DNA from: Phlebopus portentosus
Taxonomy: Eukaryota > Basidiomycota > Agaricomycetes > Boletales > Boletinellaceae
DNA: 64,000 bases
Assembly (NCBI GenBank): GCA_037892935.1
Contig: JAYXKI010000002.1
Location: forward strand, 806,001-870,000
Direction of reading: 5' to 3'
Below the pieces are notes generated by a model, which worked only from the letters and a program-made list of their open reading frames with translations, did no database searches and had not been told where the DNA came from. The position numbers and the translations under genes were made by a program. Positions 1 through 11,191 of this stretch are shown piece by piece; position 1 is the stretch's first letter, and each line of letters begins with the position of its first letter.

Positions 1-674
1 TGACCCGTCTAGGACTCGAAAATATCAGAGCAATTCACGAAGTGGTTAAAGCACAAACTCTGCAGTACAAGTTCCCTTTCAGCCAGTACTCTTTTCCGAC
101 GGACATCAAGTTCATTACTATCACAGATGGCAAGAAAAGCCTCTTTCTTGATGTACGTGCAAACCGATAGATCGTTGTCTTCTTTTTCACTTGATATAAA
201 TCGACCCTTACCAGTCCGGAGTCATTGTTCCGCTTCAATTCGAGGGCGCTTCAGACTTGTATAAAGGAAAAGACACAATGAAGTGGCCTTCGCCTCAAAG
301 ACTTTCTGCCTTCCGAGAACTCATTGTCCGTGCTAAGACGACAAAAGCCACCATGGAGGAAGGGTTGTCAGAGGTAAAATACGTCTCATCTGACTGACAG
401 GTTGAGTTACTAAGGCAGTTTTCTTAGCATATTCAGAACGAATTCGTGCGAGAACGTCAAGAGAAAGCGCCAATTACGCCGGATGACCTCGCTCGACGGA
501 TGACACTGGCAAGGTGAGCATGTGTCATACATCAATTTTTCCTATTCCACCCTGACATTCTTTTCTTTCGACGCAAGGCTCATCACTATGTCTCGGCTCG
601 AAAGCTTTATCACTCTCGATTCATGGAAGGCAGCTAAAGCACTCGATGAGCGCAGGTTGTCGCGAGTATCGTAA
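1..674 (+). CDS. MCM-binding protein-like, C-terminal part (5' truncated by the window edge)
   Basis: Four exons can be joined (about 1-152, 215-373, 428-513, 578-674) with GT-AG introns of 54-64 nt. They give a continuous C-terminus containing FPTDIKFITITDGKKSLFLD, then LYKGKDTMKWPSPQRL, then IQNEFVRERQEKAPITPDDL and ARLITMSR, ending in TAA. This order (short beta segment, helix, then a D/E-FV-x-x-R and DDL-x-R-x-x-x-ARL block near the end) resembles the C-terminus of MCM-binding protein (MCMBP/ETG1). That family binds the replicative MCM complex and helps unload it or support cohesion in the nucleus. The N-terminal part lies upstream of the window, so the assignment rests on roughly 150 residues. 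The 3' end faces the phosphoglucomutase gene tail-to-tail, about 70 bp away. Confidence 0.55.
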
Positions 675-745
675 TTTTGTAATCTATTGCATTGTATTCA
701 ATTTTTCTATTGCTCCGTTCAGACAGAGACCTATATGCATTTCTA

Positions 746-3717
746 TCATGACATTTTAAGCCCATTCTTATCGGCTTCCATCCAAGAATCGCGCAACTCA
801 GCAATGACCTTTCCAAGCACGTCTTTTACACTCGATACATCGCTTCCACTCCCTTCGAGGTAGAACTTGATCTTAGGCTCGGTTCCAGATGTCCTACATC
901 AAGTACTTTCTTAGTCGCATTCCCCTACGTATGAAAAAGGACGGCTTACCTTATGGTCAGTGCAATTTTTGTATCATCCGATTGACACTGTGCTCGGAAT
1001 TGAATCATATGCCCGGATGTTAGAGGAAGATGGGGCTTGTACGACGGTGGATTTCCGCTATCGTAGCCAACAGTAAGGTCTCTGACATTGGTCACGTTCA
1101 ACCAAGCAATGACGGAAGGGTAATTTGCTTCTCCATCAGGTTTTTCCTGAGAGATTACAGTTCATCAAGCACATACAGGGACGACAGAGAAGCACATCTT
1201 ACCCCGTCATATGTACGTAGTCTCGCGAATATTCGATCGATCGTCGGTGGATCATTACATATGAAGTAGCTATTAGCCGTCTATACTTTAAGCGTCAGCT
1301 GCGATCGAAACAATAGATTTAAGCACTAAACCTCAAAGTGACCATACCTACAGATGCGAAAATCAGAGACACCCCGACAGGCGTCTAAGTAATAGACTCA
1401 CTTCTCATACAGTCCTTTTAGATAACAAGATACGCATGAGCCTTCAGAAGCAAGTTTAACTGCCAATTCAGCGAAGAATGCCTGCCCAGTAAAGACTACC
1501 CACTGAGCATTGGATGGCTTCTATTAGATCAGACTTACTGTCGCTGAAACGCCGTCTTTATCGCGGATGTCGGTTCCAATCATGAACCCGATTGCCTCTT
1601 CATAGCCAAACGGAACGTGATATCCTTGATTTTCGAGATCTTTCGCCTTATTACCGATGTACTTGAAGCCTAGGCCGGGAGAATTACAATTTAAAATAGC
1701 TACAAGAGTGATGATAAAAGACCTGTCAGTGTTTCCGCAAATGTGAAACCCTCCTTCCTAGCCATGGCTTCGACCATCTTGGAGCTCACAGTCGACGCTA
1801 TCATGGCCAGTTTGTCTTTGTCGAGTAGCGTGCTCATCAGACTGAAATAAGACCAGGATAGACGTAGGCATACTCAAAGGCTGTCCCGTAGTGCGATAGA
1901 TCTCTAGACATCTTGCGGCGAAAATCGCTCCGATCTGATCCCCCGTAAATGTAATCCACTTCCCGTCAGCGCTGGCAGACAACATCAGTAGCCAGTAAGA
2001 CGAACAGATGTCGGAATCACCTTTTCTCAGCAGCAGTGAAACGATCCGCGTCTGGATCTTGGGCAAGCACATACGATGCACCAAAGTTGTCTGCTGTTTT
2101 CAAAGCCAGATCCTATGTGCATAGTAAAGATTCGGTAGGATACTCAATATGAGAGTCACTGACAAGTGCACCTATCAATATACTCTGTGAATCCAGGCTT
2201 ATCGATCAAAACCTTCGGCAGAAACCGACCTTTCTCTTCGGGGTTCGGGAACACTACTGTAGGGAATTCGGGATCTGGTTCCTGTTGGTCTTTTACAGGC
2301 CGGAAGACAGGCAAACCGAAAGTCTCGAAAGCCCTGGCGGCGTATACGTGTCCCACTCCATGCTAGGGTTGATGTTATCTTAGTCATTCAATGCGAATAT
2401 GCAGGACACTTGCCATTGATGTGTTGACAAACTTCACCTTGCTCTGTAAACACAGTTCACTTTTCATTCACAATCAGTACAAGACTGTGTCACGAATTTG
2501 TTCAATTATATCGTACCGCGATCTGCTCAGAGTGGCGAGAGTGGCGAAGTATGATTCGATCATACTTTCAGTCACATCTTCGCAAAGCTTCGAGGCATCA
2601 ACCACGCTCGTGCTCCAAGATTGAGGTTCGAGGTTTTCTTCAATGGACTTGGCAATGCCGACATCATGAGGACTTATAATCTCGCGATATACGCCTACTT
2701 CAGCAATCGACTACGTTACGAACCGGGCCAGACTTACTTGCACGGCGTTTTCCCAATAAACCTGTGCGAAACCGAATGATGAAGCCGAAGACCGAAGACC
2801 AGAAGAGCAGAGACCAACCTTGTAGCCATTGTCTGCCTATTCGAAAGTCAATAATGAATTTGGGATCAGAAACGAGTAAACCACCTTCGGATTATGACTC
2901 GCTAATGACTAGTCAAATTTCTCAATATGCATATCCAAATATGTGCTGCATACCAGTAATCATGACACCGCAAGCAGCATGCAATTTCGAAACCGCGAAT
3001 GGTACTCTTCACCATGGATCAGGGATACTCATAATCTAAAATGTATTTCGGCGCACGAACAGAGGTGTATGGACGAGTCTGCGATACAGATAGACTCTGA
3101 ATCCCTTGTTGAGAAAGACCATCGCGACAAGTCTCGCCCATTCTTCCGAATGATGTCTATGATCGTGGCCGACGACAATACCTCTACTTGCAGCATTTGG
3201 AATCTCACGGAAGACATATGAGCAAAGTCCCTGCGAGTCCAGACCAAAAATGAAAATATTAATGCATTACTCAGCGAATCACGCTTATATGAACTCGATA
3301 AGAGTGAACCGACTTGCGAAGCTTGAATGACAATCAAGTCATTCATGCGTGCCCACCCTGCCTCCATTCGTCCTCGAAGACCTGAACGATGGGTATCAAC
3401 GGTCTTTCACAGGCCGATCAATTTGGATTCAAACCTGCCGTTCCAAACTCGATGCGTTTACTGTCGCAAGTGTGAAGTAGACAGACATTCAGTTGATTAC
3501 ATGAAGGATCGCGTGAACTGCGACAATACCTCATCCGTCGTTCCAGTTCGTCCCATCTGCCACTTGATACGAGGTCCTCTATTTCTCGAATAGTGTGTTC
3601 GTTCTTGTTCAAGGTAAGGAAACCATCGAGATAACGTTGAGGAATGAAACAGCGATGCATACATACTTTATCCAAGCGTAGCCAATCCCGGACCGAAGCC
3701 TCGAGTGTGGTGTCCAT
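746..3717 (-). CDS. phosphoglucomutase/phosphopentomutase (PGM2 / yeast Pgm3 family)
   Basis: Alpha-D-phosphohexomutase that interconverts sugar 1- and 5-/6-phosphates in the cytosol. The start is the ATG at 3715-3717, giving [17 protein letters not shown], a usual N-terminus for the family. In order the exons encode [10 protein letters not shown], then [17 protein letters not shown], the phosphoserine loop TASHNPK-ADNGYK, then the metal-binding DPDADRF (about 2038-2058), [31 protein letters not shown] and the terminal sugar-phosphate loop [15 protein letters not shown], ending in TGA at 746-748. All key residues are present. The gene is cut by many introns, and the catalytic loop is spread over exons of 17 nt (2885-2901) and 18 nt (2819-2836). 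Its 5' end is divergent from eEF1B across 249 bp. Confidence 0.93.
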
Positions 3718-3966
3718 GTTTATATTAATGAGAATATAAACTCGAGGTTGGTATCCCCGGTGGCGAGTGAGTTGTCTCTTACTGAAGAACTCGGTCGGAT
3801 AAGTCCCCGCGCCGATCCCCGGTTTCCGGTTTTGGCATGATTGCCGACCCTAAAGTCCAGCACCTCTCAAACAAAACAAAACAAACATAATCTTATTATC
3901 TTATTTTAATTTTTTTTACAACTTCTTTACTTCCTCCACATCCAATCCCATCGATCGATCCGTACT
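3718..3966. promoter_or_regulatory. divergent promoter between the phosphohexomutase and eEF1B
   Basis: A 249-bp spacer between two head-to-head start codons. The eEF1B side has an AAACAAAACAAAACAAAC stretch followed by T-rich and CT-rich sequence, as is common in leaders of strongly expressed fungal ribosome-associated genes. No TATA box is evident. Promoter function is inferred from gene orientation. Confidence 0.5.
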
Positions 3967-4987
3967 ATGTCTGCCGACCTTGCAAAGCTCGAGGCTCACC
4001 TTGAAAGCCGCTCGTACATCGAGGGGTGAGTATATGTTCTAGTCGTTTGCCTTTATGATGAGTTTTATGCCATGGTCCGTGTTTCCAAGAAGCGATTAGA
4101 CACCGCTGTCCAAACATGCCGATATTTGTCTTTTCGTGGTATCTGATGCCCGCAGTTGTTTCTTACAATTTTTCTGCTCTGTGCTTCGTACGGGATACTT
4201 ATTATTTTTCCTCGCAGTTACACCCCTTCCCAGGCCGATGTACACGTCTTCAAGGCGCTCGGCTCTGAACCCTCTGCCACAGAGTTTCCCAACTCAGCAC
4301 GCTGGTACAGGCATATCGCTTCATACAGCACCGAGCATGCATCACTTCCGGGATCGTCATCCGCAGGCGAGGCCTTCACTGCTGGCGCATCAGCCGCGGC
4401 TGCGCCCGCTGCAAAGGCCGATGATGATGATGATGTTGATCTGTTCGGATCTGACGAAGAAGAAGATGAGGAGGCCGAACGCATCAAAGCTGAGCGTGTC
4501 AAGGCATACAATGAGAAGAAAACTGCCAAACCGAAGACTGTCGCCAAGGTGGGTTCATGCTCTGTAAAAGCAGAGCAAAAGAATGTAATCTAAAGACATC
4601 TACGTCTAGTCTTTGGTGACACTCGAAGTCAAGCCCTGGGACGATGAGACCGACTTACAGGAGCTCGAGGAAGCCGTGAGGTCTATCGAGAAGCCAGGTC
4701 TGGTCTGGGGTGCATCGAAGCTCGTTCCCATTGGCTTCGGAATCAAGAAGCTCCAGATCACGATTGTCATTGGTCAGTATTTTACCGATGTGCATTTGAT
4801 CAGTGACTCTTACTGGAAACAATAGAGGACGATCTTGTATCTCTGGATGAGTTGCAGGAGCAAATCCAGGAGTTTGTTGACTACGTGCAGAGCACAGATG
4901 TCGCAGCCATGCAGAGTAGGTTTCATTACTGTGTCTGGCTACCATGGCAAATTGACTGAGACTTGACTTGTGCTTTGCAGAACTGTA
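3967..4987 (+). CDS. EFB1: translation elongation factor eEF1B alpha subunit (EF-1-beta)
   Basis: Guanine-nucleotide exchange factor that reloads eEF1A with GTP during cytosolic translation. Five exons (3967-4025, 4218-4548, 4610-4772, 4826-4915, 4981-4987) keep frame throughout. The protein starts [20 protein letters not shown], a GST-like N-terminal segment. It continues through an Ala-rich and Asp-rich linker and the acidic box [19 protein letters not shown]. The exchange domain follows with [34 protein letters not shown] and [16 protein letters not shown], and ends VAAMQKL. The terminal QKL is the conserved catalytic tip of the family, and it is split by the last intron (Q|A-AA), which leaves a final exon of seven bases. 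Length of about 215 residues is normal. Confidence 0.97.
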
Positions 4988-6169
4988 AAGTTGAAAAGAA
5001 CGAAGTGTATTCTGTGGATTAAAAACGTTGTATGTAGACAAAACAAATGTGACTGATGTATTCGGGTCCCGAAAGAGGTAGCTCAGAGATATGTGTATGT
5101 ATGTGCATTGATGACGCGTGTGCTGCCAGTGTGATGATTATTACCAAATAAGAACGTGTATATTGTCACTCTATTCCTCGCCTATCGTCCTCCTCGCCCC
5201 TTCATCCTCGCTTTCCTCCCTCTTTCTGCCATCACAACTCAGCCGCTGCCTTGACAGCAGCCAACCCATCGAGAACAAGCAGTGAAATCATCTTTTGTTA
5301 TTGCGCCATCAACGCCGTCTGGTTCCGTCTGGGTCTTGCCTTTAGTCACAAGCCTTTCGCATTCAGCCAAGCACAAGGCATCCGCCTGAGAGCTTCGTCA
5401 CCGACATTGACGTTTCGAGTGTTCGTCGAGAGGCGTAAGCTGTGGATTGAGCATCAACATACAGGAGTAGTTGCTTCCGACTCCGTGCCGCGCCGCACCG
5501 CATCTGGCTCGTCCGAGCCTAACCAAGTCGTATCAGCACCAGTACAGACCACCAGACCACAGATCCCCTTGTGTCTCTCAACACGAATTCGTTGTGTCCG
5601 CCACCATTGATCCTTTCACGCATACCGACACCTCTGCTGCCGTAGAGTCGCAGAGCGACGCGACCCGCTCTATTTCTCCGTCCGTACTCCATTCCTTCTT
5701 ATCCATCTTTGACCTTTTACTCATACTTCCCTTTCATTGGTACCGCATCTGTTACTCGTCCGTCTCAATTCCCAACTTCCGAAACGGCCTTCCACCGAAC
5801 ATTCTTAAGCTCGAGTATCGTCGGCGTCTCAGACGCGATCGGGAGTAGTGCCTCTGCCCCTGCGACGACGACGTCACACCGTAGGACGCGTACCGACTTT
5901 GAGCCAGAGAACAATCAGTTTGACTATTCGGAAGACTTTCTTCGTCCGAGTGCTGCTGCTTCATCCTCAAGTTTTTACCCCTCCGCAGGAGAACAGCAGC
6001 CGGCTCGAAAGAGACCGAGACTCGACAATCATATTTCCAGTGCGCCGTTACACTTGGTTAATTGGTCTGGTCTCATTCTAACCTCGTCTCGTCCTCACCT
6101 CTAGCTCGCCCTTACCTCTATAATCTTACTCATCCACCCTCGCCGACCTTGTCCAAACCATTGCAAACA
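4988..6169 (+). other. eEF1B 3' flank and long leader of the GID7-like gene
   Basis: The first few hundred bases are the 3' flank of eEF1B. From about 5,170 the sequence is CT-rich. An open frame between about 5,710 and 6,100 encodes a Ser/Thr-rich stretch containing an RKRPRLD nuclear-signal-like motif. It could be the true first exon of the WD40 gene downstream: joining it in frame needs a 35-nt intron (about 6,071-6,105) with a CTAAC branch point. Otherwise this is a long untranslated leader. Both readings remain open. Confidence 0.4.
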
Positions 6170-8813
6170 ATGAGACTTGTCGAAAACGACAATAGTGACG
6201 AAAGACTAGTGTCCCTGGATTCCGATTCTCCTTTGACTAATACCACTCCTCGCGACATGTCTGCATCTGACGGACAGTCGACGCTTGCTGCTGGCCAGGT
6301 AGCAACTAATGGGAATTCATTCAACTTGACGAATGGCGGTGGATCAGCCATTCGTGATGTGGCGGTTCCCGTTGCGAATGGACGAAAGCATTCGAAATCT
6401 CCTGATGCTTCCCGAAGCGCTCCACAGGTTATAACACGAGTGCATCTCCCAGGTACCCGTCTCTTTGAGGAGTCCTGCATAGATAGACAAGAGTTCGTGA
6501 GGCTAGTGATCCAGAGCCTGAGAGATGTCGGGTATCTGTGTGTATACGTTTTCATCTGTCAAGCCACAGGCCTAATAATCTTTCTTAGGGAATCTGCATC
6601 CACACTAGAAGCCGAGTCTGGTTACCAAATGGAGGCGCCTGGAGTCAGTCAGTTCCGATCGTATATTTTGAATGGAAGATGGGCAGATGCGGAAAGCAGT
6701 TTGCCAAGTCTAGGAGTGAATGACGGAGAAAGTTTACGGGTGGGCCCTACTTCTTGTGCCTTTCTCAGTCAAGATGCGTTAACTTTTCTTCCAGGTCTCT
6801 CGATTTCTTATTAGCCAGCAGAAGTATCTGGAGCTTTTGGAGTTGCAGAGTGTGAATGCCGCGCTTCATGTACTTCGAAACGAGCTTGCCCCTTTAAATG
6901 TGGACGTCGATGAGCTTCATTCTCTGTCAAGGTTCGTTAACAACTGAGTCCGTACTATCGAATTACTCAGCGTTATTGATCCATAGTCTAATAATGTGCT
7001 CAAACGCGGAAGACTTGCGACAACGCGCGAAATGGGACGGGGCAGCCGGAACGTCGAGAAGAACGCTATTGACAAGTTTACAGCGTACGTGTTTCGCCAT
7101 AATAGCGTGGTGTTTCGCTTACTCATTGGTGTTGGTCAGGTTTCATTTCCCCTTCTATTATGATGCCACAGCGACGATTCGCGGCCCTGATAGAACAAGC
7201 ATTTGCTTATCAGCGGACGAATTGTCTATATCATAATACTCCCTATGCTCCCGAATCATTCTCTCTCTACACCGATCATCGCTGCAGTCGCGAGGATTTC
7301 CCGCTACTCACGACCAATATTTTGAAGGAACATGACGATGAGGTCTGGAATATCAAATGGAGCCATGATGGCCAGTATCTCGCGAGTGCAAGTAGAGACA
7401 AGAGTGCCTTCATTTGGCTCATTGGCGTAAGTTTACGCATCGCGATTATTATCCTGATGGATCACGTCTTTGTTTTTCTTTAGAAGGAGATCGAACCAAA
7501 TGTCCGGGAGTGTGCGCTGGAGAGGAAACTCAGAGATCACAACGATCCCGTCGGCTGCCTTGCGTGGTCGCCTAATGACACGGTACTTCTCACTAGTACA
7601 GATAGCAACATCAAAATATGGAATGCCAAGGTTAGTTGCATTTGGATTTCCTCTTTTCTTGTCTTGCTGACAGTCTTCGCTTGAAGTCCGGCTTGTGTCT
7701 ACGTGAACTCGATTCGCACGAGGAGACAGTGTCTGCCCTGGAATGGCTACCTGATGGGTCAGGATTTCTATCGGCAGGGTTAGATCGCAAGATCATCCTA
7801 TGGGTAAATCTAGTTCGCTGACTTATTCCAAGTCAAATGAGGTTGAAGGTTGAACCTTTTAGGATGCGGATGGCTCTAATAAGGATCTATGGGTCAAGAC
7901 GAGTGTTCGAGTGACGGATCTTGCGATCGCGCCTGACCTGTCAAGGATGGTTGCGGTTGGGCTCGAGTGTTTACCGATGACGAATCCAAAGGCATCGACG
8001 CCACAACAGGAAGGGCAAGGTCTTACTGGATCAGGTGTGAGCTCCCAACAGTCGCTTATGCCGAATACGAAGGAGAATCGCGTCATTATATATGATTATG
8101 CGACTCGATTACAAGAAGCGTACGTCCGCAATTGTAACTTGAGTTGTGCTTAACGTAATTCTTCGCTACCCAGATCCGTTCGCTTGGAAGGCGAGCTCAC
8201 GAGCGTGAAAATTTCTCAAGATTCCCGGTATGCTTTGATAAACCATGCTCCAGATGTGAGAGTTTCGGTTCCATATACTGCTAACCATCGAGAACAATCC
8301 TCACCATCCGTGCTTTTTCTCTATTGGTTACAGGAGGTGCAACTATGGGATCTTCAGTCCGCAAGAATGGTGCGCAAATTCACCGGGCAGCGACAAGGGC
8401 AGCATGTTATCCGGAGCTGCTTCGGAGGCGTTGATGGAAACTTCATAGTCAGCGGTAGCGAAGGTACGATTATCTTGTCTATATCTGCAGCATCAATGAG
8501 TGACGCGTTTGCAGATGGAAATGTGTATGTCTGGCATAGGGACACGGGCGTACTTCTCGAAGTACTGACGGGACATGGGTCTGGGAGTGTCAATGCTGTT
8601 GCTTGGAACCCGACGAATGAGCGCATGTTTGCATCTTGTTCAGATGACGGGACGATAAGAATATGGGAGAGTCCACACGCGTCCCTATTGAGTGTGAACG
8701 CTTCCATACTTAAGGCGCCACAAGACACGGAGCGGGAGAATAAGAAGGGAAAGGCTCGGGAGGCTTCAGGACTGGCTGGTCCGTCGAGCTTGATTTCGGG
8801 TCTTTCGGTCTGA
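6170..8813 (+). CDS. GID7/WDR26-type LisH-CTLH-WD40 protein, subunit of the GID/CTLH E3 ubiquitin ligase
   Basis: The product should be the WD40 scaffold subunit of the GID (CTLH) ubiquitin ligase, which in yeast degrades gluconeogenic enzymes. After a Ser-rich N-terminus comes a LisH motif ([20 protein letters not shown]), then a CTLH segment ([20 protein letters not shown] and [18 protein letters not shown]), then [20 protein letters not shown], which is highly typical of WDR26. WD40 repeats follow: [72 protein letters not shown] and [19 protein letters not shown]. Eleven exons join in frame (6170-6537, 6589-6739, 6795-6931, 6987-7084, 7140-7436, 7484-7630, 7687-7803, 7863-8119, 8174-8255, 8334-8463, 8515-8813). 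The start is uncertain, because an upstream Ser-rich exon may add an N-terminal extension. Confidence 0.9.
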
Positions 8814-9924
8814 AGGGTATCGCGCCAAAACCCTCATCGTTCCCACAGCTTAGATTCGTAAATCATTTTGCTCAACTCTAACCCTGCGCACATTTCATTC
8901 ATGTACGGGCCTTTGCATTCACCTGCATTATTAGCATGATCACCAGTAATTGCATTTCCACTGCATACCTTCTTTACGTTTTCCCAGTTTTCTGCTATTC
9001 ATCCAATGACTTTTGTAACATCACTATCTTTGTATATCGGCTTACATATAGACATGTTCAATATTTAGGAGCCGTAAACATCTTTCAACTGATGGGTATA
9101 TGCCGCGTCTGTCCATTTTAATATTATACACGCGCGTCGCGTCGCGCGCGGCATATCACGTGCTTATCACATGTGCGTGTTATTGTACGCGTACACGTGA
9201 TGGTAACTAATTGTGTGTTCAATTGCCGGAAGAGCGTCAATTCGAGTCTTTGGTATATACATGCATGTAGACTTTCTTTCATTTCGTGTGCTTCCGTTTT
9301 TGTCGTGTGGGCAAGATGTCGCTTCTTTAATAATTTGAGTGTCACTGAGTAAAGTCTACTTGCTTCAAACTGGCGTCAAGAATAATAATGACAGATCTTC
9401 ATTCCATAGGCTAAGCACTACTCAAAGGTACTACATGCATAAGAAACTCGATGGGAAGGGAGCACCATCCCACGTAGAACAGCGAGTCGTGCGATAAGGC
9501 CGTATTTCAGACATCTGCGCTGCTCGCGTCCGGTGATTCAATCAGAGTTAAGGACAGCCTCGAACCCGCCGGTGGTGAGAAAATTTGTGAGCGCGAAAAA
9601 ATCCCCCGTGGTGTTCAGGGCGCTGCCTCTCATTACGGATTATGGTTCCATCGCCGAATATTGGCGCAGACTGATTTCCCGCTGAGGACCCCCTTCCGTT
9701 TCCCATCAAGACTCGGTCGGAATCCCAAGGGAAAAGCTTCTCGCTTGTTCTCTTGATCGATCGCGACCGTAGCTCGGGCTCACGCTATACATTTCCATAA
9801 TTATGCATGTACACGTCAAAAATACAACAGCAAGTTACAATACAATTAAATGCGCCTGGCCTATCAAGAATGCCTACATATATATATACCTCGACTACCG
9901 AGAGAGAAAAAATTGTAAGTGTGC
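8814..9924. other. intergenic, no gene recognised
   Basis: This 1.1-kb stretch lies between the 3' ends of the convergent GID7-like and Elongin A genes. I found no spliced or unspliced reading frame that resembles a protein. It holds a CG-alternating tract (9131-9150) followed by an inverted CACGTG repeat (9155-9201), and an AT-repeat near 9,880. Confidence 0.6.
9155..9201. repeat. inverted repeat with CACGTG cores
   Basis: ATCACGTG at 9155-9162 is mirrored exactly by CACGTGAT at 9194-9201, with a 31-nt spacer, just after a CGCG-rich tract. CACGTG is the core bound by bHLH factors, but the site sits between two 3' ends, so a regulatory role is only a guess. Confidence 0.4.
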
Positions 9925-11191
9925 CTATCTACTCTGAAGCTGGGAAGGGTTCCACTGTTTTGGTAAAAGTAACGTAGACGCTGACTTCTTCTGTGTTAAA
10001 GGCGCCGACAGTGACTTGCGTGGAATACCATTCTGTACAGAAACTATTCCGGCGTGCTTTCGCGGTTCTTGCTGGGTCTGTGCTTTCAAGACAGAAGCTT
10101 TCGTCGAGGGTTCTGGCTTCCACGAACTGGGTGAGAGCTGGGAGGGCTTTGAAGAAAGACCACCGGAGACCCGAGCAGTGATAGTGTTTACCAGAACAGA
10201 GTTACTGCCTTTCTGAGAGAGTTTGGCGTTCGCTACGTCAACTTTAGATCGGAAACCTGAGGAGTTCCCAGGCGCCAATGACGGCAAATTGCGCGGACCA
10301 AAAACACTCTTCTGTATCTTTGTTGCTTCTCTGCGTGTCTTCTGGAGCAACGTCTGGGGTGTTGCCGGACCTGAAGAACGCATTGTACATGCGAAGGCAT
10401 ACGTGAGATACATGGAGTACGCGAACACATGAGAGGATGCGTTCTTACCATTCGATCTAGGCCTCTTTGGTGGTATTACTCGATCCGTGAGCTTGGCTTG
10501 GCGTTTGCGCTTCAACTCCTCGGCCCCGATTCTCTGATTCCGAATTCTGTTGGCGGCATCTTCAAAGCGCTTGTCTTGCTCTCCTTTTATGCGCTAGGAC
10601 ATGAATGAGAATCAGTCCAAGCACTGACACAAAGAAAATCTTTGAAAACACATACAAAGAACTCATCTCGCCATGATTCAGGCTCTTCATAAGCGGGATT
10701 TAGTTTCTGGTCAACAATAAGTGGATAAGATCGAATGCAAATTTCCTTCCAGAGCTCTGTGAAAGAATACGGATGAGGATTTGGGGATGCGATCATGTGA
10801 GACGCCCGTACCTGAGGTTCGCTCCTGAAGATGCTGTTCACAAGACACGTGAGATTTCTGTTCTTGCTTCCGACCAGAGGAGACCCACCGGCGTTTCTCT
10901 TTCAAGTCTCAAAAGGGTATCAGCGTTGCAACCTTGTAGAATAGGTCTGATAAGTCGATAGGGTATGTCAGCTCCAAAACTAGATATGGCTAAGAAAGCA
11001 AGTCAGCCAAATAGAACGAGAAGAGATCCAACTCACAGTCTATATTGGTAGCCAGCACTGAATAACGGGGCGAAATAAAGGGGTCCGCCACGTCAGGTCA
11101 AGACGGTACCAAGGAATAAGTACGGCTCACCGCGTTGACAAGAGTGTACGAGGCTTGGGATGATTCTTGTCATCCTGAGATCATCAGTCAT
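9925..11191 (-). CDS. ELA1: Elongin A (fungal short form)
   Basis: Elongin A pairs with Elongin C through a BC-box and is a substrate adaptor acting on stalled RNA polymerase II. Seven exons join in frame (11131-11191, 11037-11057, 10889-10989, 10812-10824, 10656-10756, 10449-10593, 9925-10370) and give about 295 residues. Near the N-terminus SLVHSCQRV fits the BC-box pattern (S/T-L-x-x-x-C). It is followed by FGADIPYRLIRPILQGCNAD and LLRLERETPERTSELWKEIC, the F-box-like block of the family, then RSYPLIVDQKLNPAYEEPES and RIKGEQDKRFEDAANRIRNQ. The C-terminal third is basic and Ser-rich, with RVIPPKRPR. Two exons are only 13 and 21 nt. Either of two in-frame ATGs (11191 or 11173) could start it; both keep the BC-box. 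Confidence 0.88.

Noticed and set aside
4136..4567. 143-codon plus-strand frame overlapping eEF1B exon 2
   Set aside because: It is a shifted frame of the eEF1B coding exon; the other frame carries the full eEF1B domain with matching splice sites.
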